Counted from the first letter of the stretch, positions 45,610 through 55,332 are shown. The stretch is DNA of 64,000 bases from Azospirillum brasilense (GCF_022023855.1 NZ_CP059452.1:489501-553500), one strand, 5' to 3'. The notes: generated by a model from the letters alone, not told the origin. Made by a program: numbers and translations.

Positions 45610-47220
45610 TCAGGCGGCCATCGATTCCATAGCTTCGGCCAGGGCGTCCGCGTCCTCCGCGACGGGCAGACCCGTCCAGGGGATCAACTCGCGCCCGGTG
45701 TTGGCGAGGCGCTTGGCCTCCATATGGCCGATCACCGCGGTGCCTTCCCGTGCGATCCGCAGGATGTCGCCGTCCTCCGGAACCAGCGCCCGTTCCACGC
45801 CGCAGGCGCGGGCAAGGCGGGCGTGGGCCTCCAGATGCTCGATGGTGCCGTGCACCGGCACGGAGAAGCGCGGGCGGATCAGGTCGTACATGCGGATCAG
45901 GTCGTCCCGCTTCGGGTGGCCCGACACATGCACCGGCGCATCGGCGGGGGTCACCACCGTCACGCCCTTGGCCTTCAGATGGTCCTGCACGTCGGCCAGC
46001 ACCACCTCGTTGCCGGGAATGGCGCGGGCGGAGAAGATCACCGTGTCGCCGCTTTCCAGCCATAGCTCACGGTGGCCATCGCGGGCCAGCCGGCTGAGCG
46101 CCGCCCGCTCCTCGCCCTGGCTGCCGGTGCACAGGAACACGAGGTTCCGGCGCGGAGTCCAGGAGGCTTCCATGATGGAGATAAACTCCGGAGCCTTCTC
46201 CAGATAGCCGCTGGCGCGGGCCGCCTTCTCCATGCGCAGCATCGACCGGCCAACCAGCACCACCTTGCGGTCGTGGGCCGCCGCGGCCTCCGCCACCGCC
46301 TGCATGCGGGCGACGTTGGACGCGAAGCCGGTCACCGCGATGGCGCCCTTGCGCCCGGCGAAGGCCTCGATCAGGCCGGCGCGGGCGTCCGCCTCCGACC
46401 CCGTGGTGCCGTCGACGTTGGCGTTGGTGCTGTCGCACATCATCGCCAGCACGCCGCGGTCGCCCAGACGCTTCAGCGCGTCCAGGTCCATGGTCGGGCC
46501 GACCAGCGGGTGCGGGTCGAACTTCCAGTCGCCGGTGTGCAGGACCGTGCCGGCCTTGGTGTGGATCGCCACCGACACCGGCTCGGGGATCGAGTGGGTG
46601 ACGGTGATGGTCTCGATGCCGAAGGGGCCGATCTCGAAGGCCGCACCCGGTTCGAACACCCGGATGCGGGCGTGGCGCAGGCCGCCGGACTCCTTCAGCC
46701 GTTCACGGATCACGTGGGCGGCGAAGGGGGTCGCGTAGATCGGGCATTCCAGCCCCGGCCACAAATGGTGGATGGCACCGATGTGATCTTCGTGGGCGTG
46801 GGTGACGACCAGCCCGACCACCTCGTCCATCCGCTCCTCAATAAAGGAGGGATCGGCCATCAGGCTGTCGACGCCCGGCGCCTCGTCGCCCATGAAGGCG
46901 ACGCCGGCGTCCACGATCAGCCACTTCCCGGCATGGCCGTAGAGCGCCATGTTCATACCGATGCGCGAGCAGCCGCCGAGCGGGATGAACAGGATCTCGT
47001 CGTTGCCCGGAACCGGGCCGGGAACCGGCGCGCCCGGCGGGCGGGTCGCCTTGGGGCGCTCGTAGGGCTTGGGGTTCTGGTTCTTCTGGAAACGCGGGCC
47101 GCCGGACTTGCCGCTGCGCACATCGCCAACAATCGTGTTCGGGCGGTTGCCGCCAAAATTCGAGTTCGGGCGGTTGCCGCCCTTGGGCGCCGCGCGGCGG
47201 CGCTTGTTATCAAACGTCAT
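45610..47220 (-). CDS. rnj: Ribonuclease J family metallo-beta-lactamase nuclease
   Basis: This is a 536-residue protein of the RNase J (beta-CASP metallo-beta-lactamase) family, which processes and degrades mRNA by 5' exonuclease and endonuclease action. The zinc motif VTHAHEDHIG (near residue 140), VLHTGDWKFD, AMMCDSTNAN and the late VHVSGHPKRDD motif are present. The first 72 residues are an added Gly/Asn/Pro/Arg-rich disordered tail with GGNRPN repeated, probably an RNA or partner contact. The C-terminal dimerisation domain seems shorter than in longer RNase J proteins. The ATG at 47220 is preferred over an in-frame GTG at 47238. Confidence 0.92.
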   Translation of the reverse strand: MTFDNKRRRAAPKGGNRPNSNFGGNRPNTIVGDVRSGKSGGPRFQKNQNPKPYERPKATRPPGAPVPGPVPGNDEILFIPLGGCSRIGMNMALYGHAGKWLIVDAGVAFMGDEAPGVDSLMADPSFIEERMDEVVGLVVTHAHEDHIGAIHHLWPGLECPIYATPFAAHVIRERLKESGGLRHARIRVFEPGAAFEIGPFGIETITVTHSIPEPVSVAIHTKAGTVLHTGDWKFDPHPLVGPTMDLDALKRLGDRGVLAMMCDSTNANVDGTTGSEADARAGLIEAFAGRKGAIAVTGFASNVARMQAVAEAAAAHDRKVVLVGRSMLRMEKAARASGYLEKAPEFISIMEASWTPRRNLVFLCTGSQGEERAALSRLARDGHRELWLESGDTVIFSARAIPGNEVVLADVQDHLKAKGVTVVTPADAPVHVSGHPKRDDLIRMYDLIRPRFSVPVHGTIEHLEAHARLARACGVERALVPEDGDILRIAREGTAVIGHMEAKRLANTGRELIPWTGLPVAEDADALAEAMESMAA

Positions 47221-47765
47221 ACGTCCTTCTTGCTTCACGACATCTCAGCCGGCATTCAACGCTGCCGGACGGGCGTGCATCGCGTGTCGATGCGGATCTC
47301 GGGGGGTCTCCCCGGCCATCGGCGGCGCCAGGACCGTGGGGATGGGTCAAGGCAGCCGGCCGCACCGGCCAGGGAGAGCGGTGTTCGAGCCAGTAATCCA
47401 GATGACGACGCCGGTCAACCGCTGAATCACGACCCGGAAAAGGGTTCGCCGGTCGGTCACCCGAAGGTTACGGCCATCCGCCGGCGATGTTGCACATATG
47501 TTTCCTTCGCCGCGGCGTTCAAGGGGGCGCCATCGCCTGATTTTTTGCGGCCTTCGCGCGTCGCGCCGGCGGGGGGCGCGGATGGTGGAATTGCGGGCGT
47601 TCGCGGGCTCCCGAGGGCGCCTCGGTTGGCTGGCCTGTGTGGAGCGCATGGCAAAGACACCACCAAAGACATGGCAAAGCCACCGCCGGTCCGCGATCCT
47701 TCGCCGCCTCTCCTGTTGTTTGCGGACGCCCGGCGAACGGGCACTGTCCAAATGGGGAGCATCCC
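47221..47765. other. Intergenic region between divergent genes
   Basis: This gap of about 545 bases lies between the RNase J and BON-protein genes, which are divergent. It must hold both promoters. GC-rich open frames exist, but none has a ribosome-binding site plus a plausible protein. No tRNA or clear hairpin was found by eye. Confidence 0.4.
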
Positions 47766-49043
47766 ATGTCCGACTATGAATCCAGGTGGAGGAACGACCC
47801 GGGCACCCGCCGCGACGACGATCGGTGGGAGCGCGACCGCCAACGCGGCGAAAGCCGCGAGTGGAGCGCCGGTTCGTATCAGAACCGTGGCCGTGACGAG
47901 TTCGGTCAATCGAATTGGGGCCAGTCCGGATCGGGCCAGTCCGGCCGTTCCGGCATGATGGGTGGCGGTGGCCGCCAGCCCGGCTACGGCTACGAGGGCC
48001 AGGGTCGCGAAGGATTCGACTACGGCCGCGACTATTGGCGCCAGCAGGAAGGCCGGGGCGATTACGGTCAAGGCTCCTATGGTCAAAGCTACGGCCAGGG
48101 CACCTATGGTCAAGGCTCCGGCAATCGCGACTACGGCCGCGATTATGGGTCCCGGGGTTCCTTCGGCCAGGGCCAGCGCGACTGGCGCTCCCGCGAGGAT
48201 CGTCAGAGCTACGAGGACCGTGGCGACTACGGCCAGGACTTCGGCTACCGTGGCGGCTTCGGACGTTCCGATTACGGCAGCGGAGCCTATGGCGGCCGTG
48301 ATTACGGCAGCCGCGACTATGGCGGCATGGATTACGGGTCGCGCGGCACCGGAAACCGCGACTACAGCAGCCGTGACTACGGGAACCGCGACTATGGCCG
48401 GATGGGCTACGGTGGCGGCAGCGGCTACGGCCGCAACGAGGAGCGCGGTTTCTTCGAACGGGCGGGCGACGAGATGGCCTCCTGGTTCGGCGACGAAGAC
48501 GCGGAACGCCGCCGCCGCATGGATGCCCGCAACGACGATCCCGGCGCCCAGCACCACCGAGGCCGCGGGCCGCGCGGCTACACCCGCTCCGACGATCGCA
48601 TCCGCGAGGATGTGAACGATCGCCTGACCGACGACCCCTACATCGACGCGTCGGAAATCGACGTGACCGTCAGCAATTGCGAGGTCACGCTGAGCGGCAC
48701 GGTGGGCGACCGCCGGACCAAGCGCCGCGCCGAGGACATGGCCGAGACCATTTCCGGCGTCCGCCATGTGCAGAACAATCTGCGCGTCCGCGAGCGGACC
48801 TTCGGCGGCACCGGCACCACCGCCGGGGCGTCGGCGATGGCCGGGCTCGGCGGCACCGGGTCTTCCGGCACCGGCATGAGTGGCTCGGGGATGGGCAGCA
48901 CCGGCATGAGCGGGTCCACAACGGGCACGTCCGGAACCTCCAGCACCTCCGGGACCGGCATGAGTGGTACCGGTATGGGCGGGACTTCCGGAACCACGGA
49001 CAGCACCAGCCGCTCCAGCACCTCCGGCAGCACCAACCGCTGA
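47766..49043 (+). CDS. BON-domain protein with SWFGD motif and long Tyr/Gly/Arg low-complexity region
   Basis: This is a 425-residue protein. Residues about 20-235 are low-complexity, rich in Gly, Tyr, Arg, Asp, Ser and Gln, with RDYG/RDYGS/YGQG units repeated many times. Then come a FERAGDEMASWFGDEDAERRRRMD element (SWFGD at 239-243), a BON domain (about 274-342, SEIDVTVSNCEVTLSGTVGDRR) and a Gly/Ser/Thr/Met-rich tail. BON domains bind phospholipid or act as envelope-stress modules, and SWFGD-BON proteins are common in alphaproteobacteria. There is no signal peptide. The GGGGAG site is good. Composition suggests a disordered, condensate-prone protein; that is inference. Confidence 0.85.
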   Translation: MSDYESRWRNDPGTRRDDDRWERDRQRGESREWSAGSYQNRGRDEFGQSNWGQSGSGQSGRSGMMGGGGRQPGYGYEGQGREGFDYGRDYWRQQEGRGDYGQGSYGQSYGQGTYGQGSGNRDYGRDYGSRGSFGQGQRDWRSREDRQSYEDRGDYGQDFGYRGGFGRSDYGSGAYGGRDYGSRDYGGMDYGSRGTGNRDYSSRDYGNRDYGRMGYGGGSGYGRNEERGFFERAGDEMASWFGDEDAERRRRMDARNDDPGAQHHRGRGPRGYTRSDDRIREDVNDRLTDDPYIDASEIDVTVSNCEVTLSGTVGDRRTKRRAEDMAETISGVRHVQNNLRVRERTFGGTGTTAGASAMAGLGGTGSSGTGMSGSGMGSTGMSGSTTGTSGTSSTSGTGMSGTGMGGTSGTTDSTSRSSTSGSTNR

Positions 49044-49056
49044 CCGTGCCCAACGC

Positions 49057-49090
49057 GCCCCTCCCGCCGTTACCGGTGGGAGGGGCTTTT
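49057..49090 (+). terminator. Rho-independent terminator after the BON gene
   Basis: GCCCCTCCC (49057-49065) pairs perfectly with GGGAGGGGC (49078-49086), with an inner CCG/CGG pair around a small loop, followed by TTTT. It starts 13 bases after the stop and separates the gene from the convergent GH15 gene. Confidence 0.85.
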
Positions 49091-49101
49091 CCTGTCCGCC
49101 G

Positions 49102-50898
49102 TCAATCTCCATCCTTCCGCTGCTCCGCCGGCTTCTCCGCGCGGGTCAGGTTGAAGGCGGTGTTGATCAGCGCGATGTGCGAGAAGGCCTGCGGGAAGTT
49201 GCCGACCAGCCGCTTCGCCGTCGTGTCGTACTCCTCCGACAGCAGACCCAGATCGTTGCGCAGGGCGAGCAACCTGTTGAACAGCGCCTCGGCCTCGGCC
49301 TGACGCCCCTGGAGCACATAGACGTCGGCCAGCCAGAAGGAGCAGGCGAGAAACACCCCCTCCCCGTCGGGAAGCCCGTCGTCGGTTCTCTCCATCCGGT
49401 AGCGCATGACAAGGCCGTCCTGAAGCAGTTCCCGCTCGATGGCGGCGACGGTGCCCTGGATGCGGGGATCGTCCACCGGCAGGAAGCCGAGCATCGGCAG
49501 CATCAGCAGCGCCGCGTCGACGTGGCTGGCGCCGTAATGCTGGATGAAGCTGTTCCGCTCCTTCGAATAGCCTTTGGCACAGACATCGTCGAAAATGGCT
49601 TGGCGCAACGCTTTCCAGCGGTCCAAAGGCGCGTCCAGGCCGAACCTCTCCGCACTCTTCACCATACGGTCCACGGCGACCCAGGCCATCACCTTGGAAT
49701 GGGTGAAATGCCGTGCGCCGCCGCGCACCTCCCAGATGCCTTCGTCGGGCTGGTCCCACACCGATTCCATATGGTCGAGCAAGGCGCACTGGACCTGCCA
49801 GGCTTCCGGCCTGATCTCGATGCCGCGCATCCGCGCCTGATGCGCCGCGTCCATCATCTCGCCATAGACGTCGAGCTGGAGCTGGGGGGCCGCGGCGTTG
49901 CCGACGCGGACCGGGCTTGCCCCCTCGTAGCCCGGCAGCCAGGGCACCTCCCATTCCAGCAGGCGCCGTTCGCCGGCGATGCCGTACATGATCTGGATCT
50001 GCTGGGGGCTGCCGGCGATGGTGCGCAGGCCCCAGTCGCGCCAGTCCAGCGCCTCCTGGAGATAGCCGGCGTTCATCAGCGCCAGCAGGGTCAGGGTGGC
50101 GTCGCGCAGCCAGCAATAGCGGTAGTCCCAGTTCCGCACCCCGCCGAGCTGTTCGGGAAGGGACGTGGTCGGCGCCGCGACGATGCCGCCGGTCGGGCGG
50201 TAGGTCAGCGCCTTCAGCGTGACCAGCGAGCGCACCACCGCGTCCCGCCAGAGGCCGCTGTAGGCGCAACGCCCGCTCCACTCCGCCCAGAAGCGCTCGG
50301 TCTCCATCAGCGCCTGCTCGGCATCGACCGGCTCCGGCAGCGGCAAGTGCGAGGGGGAATAGATCATCACGAAGCTGATGCTCTCGCCCTCCGCCACGGT
50401 GAAATCCGCAACGGTGCTCATGTCCTCGCCGTGGATCGGGGCGCTGGTGTGGAGGACGACCATGTCCGGTCCGGCGATGGCGCGCAGGGTGTGCGGGCCG
50501 ATCCGCGTCACCCATGGCACGACGTGCCCGTAGCCGAAGCGGAGCGTCAGGTCCATCCGCATGGCGACGCACCCGCGCTTCCCACGCAGAATACGCACCA
50601 CGTCCGACGCCTCGCCGCGCGGCGGCATGAAGTCGATCATGGTGACGGCACCCTCCGCCGTCTCGAACTCCGTCTCCAGTATCAGGCTGTCGCCGCGGTA
50701 GCGCCGGCTCGTGCGGGCGTCGGGATCGCTCGGGCGCAGCAGCCAGCGCCCGTTCTCCGGCGTGCCCAGCAGTGCTGCGAAGCAGGCGTCGGAATCGAAG
50801 CGGGGCCAGCACAGCCAGTCGATGGAACCTTCGGCGGACAACAGGGCTGCGGTCTCGCAGTCTCCCAAAAGGGCGTAATCCTCAATGCGGGAGGCCAT
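49102..50898 (-). CDS. Glycoside hydrolase family 15 protein (glucoamylase/trehalase-like)
   Basis: This is a 598-residue protein with the usual bacterial GH15 layout: an N-terminal beta-sandwich (starting MASRIEDYALLGDCETAAL) and an (alpha/alpha)6 catalytic barrel from about residue 220. Signature segments are NWDYRYCWLRDATLTL, QIMYGIAGERRLLEWEVPWLPGY and WEVRGGARHFTHSKVMAWVAVDR. Members hydrolyse alpha-glucosidic bonds in starch-like glucans or trehalose. No signal peptide, so it acts in the cytosol. Start ATG 50898. Trehalose turnover would fit stress physiology, but specificity is not clear from sequence. Confidence 0.9.
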   Translation of the reverse strand: MASRIEDYALLGDCETAALLSAEGSIDWLCWPRFDSDACFAALLGTPENGRWLLRPSDPDARTSRRYRGDSLILETEFETAEGAVTMIDFMPPRGEASDVVRILRGKRGCVAMRMDLTLRFGYGHVVPWVTRIGPHTLRAIAGPDMVVLHTSAPIHGEDMSTVADFTVAEGESISFVMIYSPSHLPLPEPVDAEQALMETERFWAEWSGRCAYSGLWRDAVVRSLVTLKALTYRPTGGIVAAPTTSLPEQLGGVRNWDYRYCWLRDATLTLLALMNAGYLQEALDWRDWGLRTIAGSPQQIQIMYGIAGERRLLEWEVPWLPGYEGASPVRVGNAAAPQLQLDVYGEMMDAAHQARMRGIEIRPEAWQVQCALLDHMESVWDQPDEGIWEVRGGARHFTHSKVMAWVAVDRMVKSAERFGLDAPLDRWKALRQAIFDDVCAKGYSKERNSFIQHYGASHVDAALLMLPMLGFLPVDDPRIQGTVAAIERELLQDGLVMRYRMERTDDGLPDGEGVFLACSFWLADVYVLQGRQAEAEALFNRLLALRNDLGLLSEEYDTTAKRLVGNFPQAFSHIALINTAFNLTRAEKPAEQRKDGD

Positions 50899-51074
50899 GG
50901 CACGCTCTCGAACGATTGGGGGTGCCTTTGGGCAACGGCCTGTGACCGCTCCGGTTCCCTCCGAACGAGAACCGGAAGCGACGAAGGTCGATCGTCCGGT
51001 TTGACGATTCTGGCTGCCGGACCCGCGTGTTAGCGTTTTCGCCCATCGTTGCAGGACGACGCATCGAGGCCACC

Positions 51075-52578
51075 ATGGATACCGGACGCGCCCCGCCCCG
51101 GCGGCATGCCCGCCACCCTGCCCGCCTTGCGGCGGCATTCCTGCTCGCCGGTCTCCCGATGATGGCGACGGGAGCGGAGCCCCCCACCGTCTCGCTGCGG
51201 CCCGGCGCCGACATCCAGACGGCGGTGGACCGCCATCCCCCCGGCACGCGCTTCCGGCTGGAGGCCGGCATCCATCGTTTGCAGTCCATCGTTCCCCAAG
51301 AACGGCAACCGGTTCGAGGGCGCCCCTGGCGCGGTGTTGAGCGGAGCGCGCCGGCTCACCGCCTTCGTCCACCGCGGCTCCATCTGGGTCGCTCGCGGGC
51401 AGACGCAGGAGGGCCGGGTCAACGCGGCGGAGTTCTGTCGCTCCGGCTTTCCCCGCTGCGCCCGCCCGGAGGACCTGTTCATCGACGACACGCCGATGCT
51501 GCATGTCGACAGCCGGTCCGCCGTCGGGCCGGGGCGCTGGTTCTTCGACTACGACGCCGACGAGATCGTGATCGGCGACGATCCCACCGGGCGGCGGGTG
51601 GAAACCAGCGTCACCGCCCGCGCCTTCGGCGGAACCGCGTCGGGCGTCGTCATCCAGAATCTGACCATCGAGAAATACGCCGCCCCCATCCAGGCCGCCG
51701 CCGTGGACGCGGAGTTCGGCCCCGGCTGGACCGTCCGCAGCAGCGTCCTGCGCCTGAACCACGGCGTCGGAGTCAACGCCGGCAACGGCAGCCGTATCCT
51801 CGACAACCGCATCCTCGACAATGGCCACGCCGGCTTTTCCGGATCGGGAACGGACTTTCTGATCGCCGGCAACGAGATCGCCCGCAACGGCTATGCCGGC
51901 GTCGATTTCCATTGGGAGGGCGGCGGCGGCAAGATCACCGAATCCGGCGGCGGCGGACTCATCCGCGGCAATTGCGTCCACGACAATGTGGGTGCCGGAA
52001 TCTGGGCCGACATCGATGTGCACCGGTTGGTGATCGAGGACAATCTGGTCTTCGGCAACGCCGACAACGGCATCACCTACGAGATCAGCTACGACGGGGT
52101 GATCCGCAACAACCGGGTCGCCGACAACGGGCAGCGCGGCCAGGGCTGGTTCTGGGGCGCCCAGATCCTGATCTCCAGCGCGCGGGGCGTGAGGGTCTAC
52201 GGCAACGACATCGACGTGCCGAACGGCTACGGCAATGCGGTGACGGTGGTGTCCCAGGACCGCGCCCCCTACACCCCCGCCGTCGGCAACGAGATCTTCG
52301 ACAACCGCATCGTCATCCGCAACGCCGACGCGCGGGTCGGCGCCGTCACCGACGTGGACGCCGACAACGCCGTGGTCGCCGCCGGGAACCGGCTTTACGG
52401 CAACCGCTACCATCTGGCGGACCTGAAGGAGCGAATCTGGTTCTGGAACGACGCGGAGGCCGACTGGAACGCCATCCGCGCCCAAGGTCAGGAAGTGGGC
52501 GGTGTCGTCAACGCCGGCATTCCACAGAAGACGCCGCTGGGCTGCCCTTCCATGGCCCCAACGGACAATGTTCGATGA
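51075..52578 (+). pseudogene. Secreted right-handed beta-helix protein, split by a +1 frameshift
   Basis: An N-terminal frame from ATG 51075 encodes a signal peptide (cleaved near MMATGAEPP) and the start of a NosD/pectate-lyase-like beta-helix (SLRPGADIQTAVDRHPPGTRF). The reading frame changes at the CCCC run 51294-51297: deleting one C joins it to PKNGNRFEGAPGAVLSGARRL and the rest of the protein up to 52578. The second part carries repeated coils (ILDNRILDNGHAGF, IAGNEIARNGYAGV, LVIEDNLVFGNADNGI). Total about 500 residues. Either a recent inactivating change or a base-call error; all repeats are otherwise intact. Its role is probably carbohydrate binding or cleavage outside the cell. Confidence 0.8.
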
Positions 52579-52933
52579 TCTTTCCTTCCCCCAACTCTTC
52601 CATAAAGAGAAAGAGCCAACCAAGTCATCACGCGGAGGTTCCTCTGCCACTGTTACAGTTTTGAAAAAGTTACTAATTTGGGGGTACTTTGCGGATATCC
52701 GCGCACAGTATTATGATCTTGTTTGCGATTGACGGTCAAAAGCGGCTGCGATGTTATTGGATCGAAGCGGTCGTCCAGACCTCTTGCAGCATCGCCTCCG
52801 CGCTCGATCCGTTTCCATTGATCGAATAGGGCCAAAGTCTTCGCGCCGGTGATGTCGGCGGCGACGTTGGCGACGATCCTGGGCGGTTCCCTGCGGCGGC
52901 GTGTCCATGGCGTGTGGCTGAGGGAGATTTTGT
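52579..52933. other. Intergenic region with a probable promoter for the first pseudo-receiver regulator
   Basis: The 355-base gap before the LuxR-type gene at 52934 contains an AT-rich patch around 52650-52730 with a promoter-like sequence and a perfect palindrome (described separately). The remaining part, up to the ribosome-binding site, would be a leader of about 230 bases. I see no gene in it. Confidence 0.4.
52661..52702 (+). promoter_or_regulatory. Possible promoter with GCGGATATCCGC operator
   Basis: TTGAAA (52661-52666) and TACTTT (52685-52690) are spaced 18 bases apart. Immediately after the -10 box lies GCGGATATCCGC (52691-52702), a perfect 12-bp palindrome at the expected start point. 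A dimeric repressor there would block initiation. Spacing and the -10 box are not ideal, so this is tentative. Confidence 0.32.
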
Positions 52934-53806
52934 ATGTTGCCGTGCAAAGACGGAACGCGCCTGCCCAACGCCTTCCGCCGCGCCCCATCGGTCACGTCCT
53001 TCGCATCCAACCACATCCTGGCCGCCACGCGCCTGACCGCCGCCCCGATGAACGACTCCGGCTCGTTCGGGTCCTATTACCGAATGTCCGGGGGAGCGCG
53101 GCCGCTGGGGGAGGAGCAGAGCGTCACCGCCATCCTGCACGACGAAACGCCGCTGACGCGGGAAAGCCTGTCCACCAGCCTCAACCTGTGCGGACGGGGA
53201 GTGCGGGTGCTGACGGCGGCATCCCTTGCCGACCTGGAAAGCGTGGTGCGGCGGGACGGAGCGCCGGATGTGGCTCTGGCCAATTTCAGCGGGCGGCTCG
53301 CTTCCGATCCGGATTTCCGGCCGAGGCTGGCCGAACTGCTCGCCGTCCTGGACGGCATCCCGCTCATCATGCTGTCGGATTCCGACGAGACCTCGACGGC
53401 GCTGGAGGCTATCCGCCAGGGTGCGCACGGCTACATTTCCACCACCGTCGGCCTGACCATGGCGTTGGAGGCGATCCGTCTGGTCGCGGCGGGTGGCATC
53501 TTCGTTCCGGCACCCATCCTGCACCGGTTGATCATCGACCAAGCCGGGTTGACGGACCCGATGCTTCACGCCGCCTTATCCGTCCCGGAGCCCACAGCCA
53601 ACGGCAAGCCTCATCTGACGCAACTGACACCGCGTCAACTCTCCGTCCTGGAATGCCTTCAGGAGGGCAAGCCGAACAAGGTCATCGCCCACGAATTGGG
53701 AATGCGGGAAAGCACCGTGAAAGTGCATGTCCGGAACATCCTGCGGCGGCTCGGCGCCACCAACCGGACGGAAGCGGTCTGCCGCGTCATGCGCGAAGAC
53801 AACTGA
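52934..53806 (+). CDS. LuxR-type regulator with pseudo-receiver (phospho-Asp replaced by Asn)
   Basis: This is a 290-residue protein with a receiver-like domain (about 63-185) and a C-terminal LuxR/FixJ HTH (about 220-280; LTPRQLSVLECLQEGKPNKVIAHELGMRESTVKVHVRNIL). In the receiver, the acidic pocket reads ILHDETPLTRES and the phospho-acceptor position is Asn117 in DVALANFSG, so normal phosphorylation should not occur. Downstream, LIMLSD and HGYIS keep the fold. A GGGAG site supports ATG 52934. It is one of four related genes next to the polysaccharide cluster, and it probably regulates transcription by a phosphorylation-independent signal. Confidence 0.85.
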   Translation: MLPCKDGTRLPNAFRRAPSVTSFASNHILAATRLTAAPMNDSGSFGSYYRMSGGARPLGEEQSVTAILHDETPLTRESLSTSLNLCGRGVRVLTAASLADLESVVRRDGAPDVALANFSGRLASDPDFRPRLAELLAVLDGIPLIMLSDSDETSTALEAIRQGAHGYISTTVGLTMALEAIRLVAAGGIFVPAPILHRLIIDQAGLTDPMLHAALSVPEPTANGKPHLTQLTPRQLSVLECLQEGKPNKVIAHELGMRESTVKVHVRNILRRLGATNRTEAVCRVMREDN

Positions 53807-53810
53807 GCGC

Positions 53811-53848
53811 AACACAAAAGAACGGCGCGGCGGGATCCCGCACCGTTC
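53811..53848 (-). terminator. Rho-independent terminator of the minus-strand regulator gene
   Basis: On the minus strand GAACGG/CCGTTC outer arms enclose a GCGGG/CCCGC inner stem, and the hairpin (53848-53820) is followed by TTTTGTGTT. It starts 19 bases after the stop at 53867 and separates the two convergent regulator genes. Confidence 0.72.
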
Positions 53849-53866
53849 CATCACGGGACCGACCGA

Positions 53867-54625
53867 TCAGGGCTGGTTCGATTCCAGGACCGTGCCGCGG
53901 GACAGATGGGCGTGCGCCATGAAGGCGGCCTCCGTCCGGTTGGTGGCGCCCAGCTTCTTCAGCACGTTGCGCACATGGGCCTTGGCGGTGTTCTCGCACA
54001 TGCCCAGCATGTAGGCGATCAGCTTGTTCGACTTGCCCTCCCGCATGCAGGTCAGCACGGCCATTTCCCGCGGCGTCAGCCCGCCGATCCGGTCCGTCGC
54101 CGGCAGGGAAGCGCCCGGCGGCGGGGTCTGCGGAACGGCGATGCCGCCCGGCACCGGCGCGATCAGCGATTGCAGGGAGGTGGCCGGCACGAAGGTTCCC
54201 CCCGCGGCGACCAGCCGGATCGCCTCCAGCATGACTCCCAGCCCGAGGTTGGGCACGATGTAGCCGCGTACGCCGAGGCGCAGGCTTTCCAGGATCATCC
54301 CGCCGTCGTCGCGGTCCGAAATGAGCACCAGCGGCACCGGCAGGCAGGCCGACACCGCGTCACGGATAGCCGCGCACAGACCGTCGTTCAGGCCCATCTG
54401 CGCACCGATGTTGCACAACACGACCTCCGTCCGTCCGTCCCGCGCCAGGACTCCCGCGGCGTCCCTCAGCGAGGCCACCGATCGCACGGTCATGTCCTGG
54501 CACAGCGTGCCGAGGCCGAGCGAAAAGCAATCCCGAGTGAGGCTGTTCGGGTCCGCCAGGACCACCGAAATCCCTGGGGCGATCCCTGGAGCGATCCCCG
54601 ATTGCTGCTTGATGTCCGTCGTCAT
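53867..54625 (-). CDS. LuxR-type regulator with pseudo-receiver (phospho-Asp replaced by Asn)
   Basis: This is a 252-residue paralogue of the gene at 52934: receiver-like domain (VVLADPNSLTRDCF start, Asn72 in VVLCNIGAQ at the phospho-acceptor position), GVRGYIVPN, AIRLVAAGGTFVPA and the C-terminal HTH LTPREMAVLTCMREGKSNKLIAYMLGMCENTAKAHVRNVL. A GIAPGIAPGI repeat occurs near the N-terminus. ATG 54625 is preferred because AGGGGGAG lies just upstream. The HTH ends with GATNRTEA, as in the other two full-length family members. It is convergent with the first gene and divergent from the third. Confidence 0.87.
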   Translation of the reverse strand: MTTDIKQQSGIAPGIAPGISVVLADPNSLTRDCFSLGLGTLCQDMTVRSVASLRDAAGVLARDGRTEVVLCNIGAQMGLNDGLCAAIRDAVSACLPVPLVLISDRDDGGMILESLRLGVRGYIVPNLGLGVMLEAIRLVAAGGTFVPATSLQSLIAPVPGGIAVPQTPPPGASLPATDRIGGLTPREMAVLTCMREGKSNKLIAYMLGMCENTAKAHVRNVLKKLGATNRTEAAFMAHAHLSRGTVLESNQP

Positions 54626-55332
54626 CCGCTCCCCCTTTTGGTTAAACGCCATTTTTCGCACCCTTCAAACCGGGGCAGCAGGCCTCAGCCCACCCTCGTC
54701 GGCAAAAGGGCTTCAATTTTCGGGTGAGCGCGTCCGCTCGCGGATACTCGGAAAGATTTTACTTTCTTCATTTTCAGCGCCTTTCCCTGCCGACCAGATG
54801 GATTGTTTGTGTTGGAAGATCATCAGGAATGCTTGCGCGGTTTGCATTTGATGCTTTCAACGTTACCAGAACATCCGGTCCGGTAAATACGCACTTCGAT
54901 GAAGGGTTGTGACCGGTCGACGTTTTATTCCGTACCTATTCCGGCGCCCATGGCGCCTCTCCTCGCAGGGCGCGTACGCCTTTGTGAGGATGGGAGCGGC
55001 GTGGCGTGCTTATGCGACCCTATCCCGCAGCCGGGACGAGGCAAGCCACCATCCACCTCCTTCTGCTTTGCGACCAAAAGAACAGGCCCGAATGGCACAA
55101 GTCGGGGAACAGCGCCCTCTGACCAATGGAAAGGCCACAAGGACCAGACGGTGCGCTTCCGGATGGTGATCATCGAAACCTCTCCTGAAGACACAGGATT
55201 CAAACGAAAATACTTCAAATAGGAGGTAAAGGCGAAGTCCGACGTAGTTATTCCTGCGCGGGATTGACGTTGACGATTGCTTGGGTGCAGCGCAGCATAA
55301 GGCCAGGAAAACGGGGTCGGGAGATAGGCTTC
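54626..55332. other. Long intergenic region between divergent pseudo-receiver genes
   Basis: This stretch of about 700 bases separates the divergent regulators. It is less GC-rich than its surroundings and has a GAGCG-CGTC-CGCTC hairpin at 54726-54739. It probably holds both promoters and regulator sites. No open frame here has both a ribosome-binding site and recognisable sequence. A small RNA is possible but nothing specific supports it. Confidence 0.4.

Noticed and set aside
54724..55222. Small plus-strand open frames in the divergent regulator gap
   Set aside because: No ribosome-binding sites, no family resemblance, and mutually overlapping frames. Treated as non-coding.
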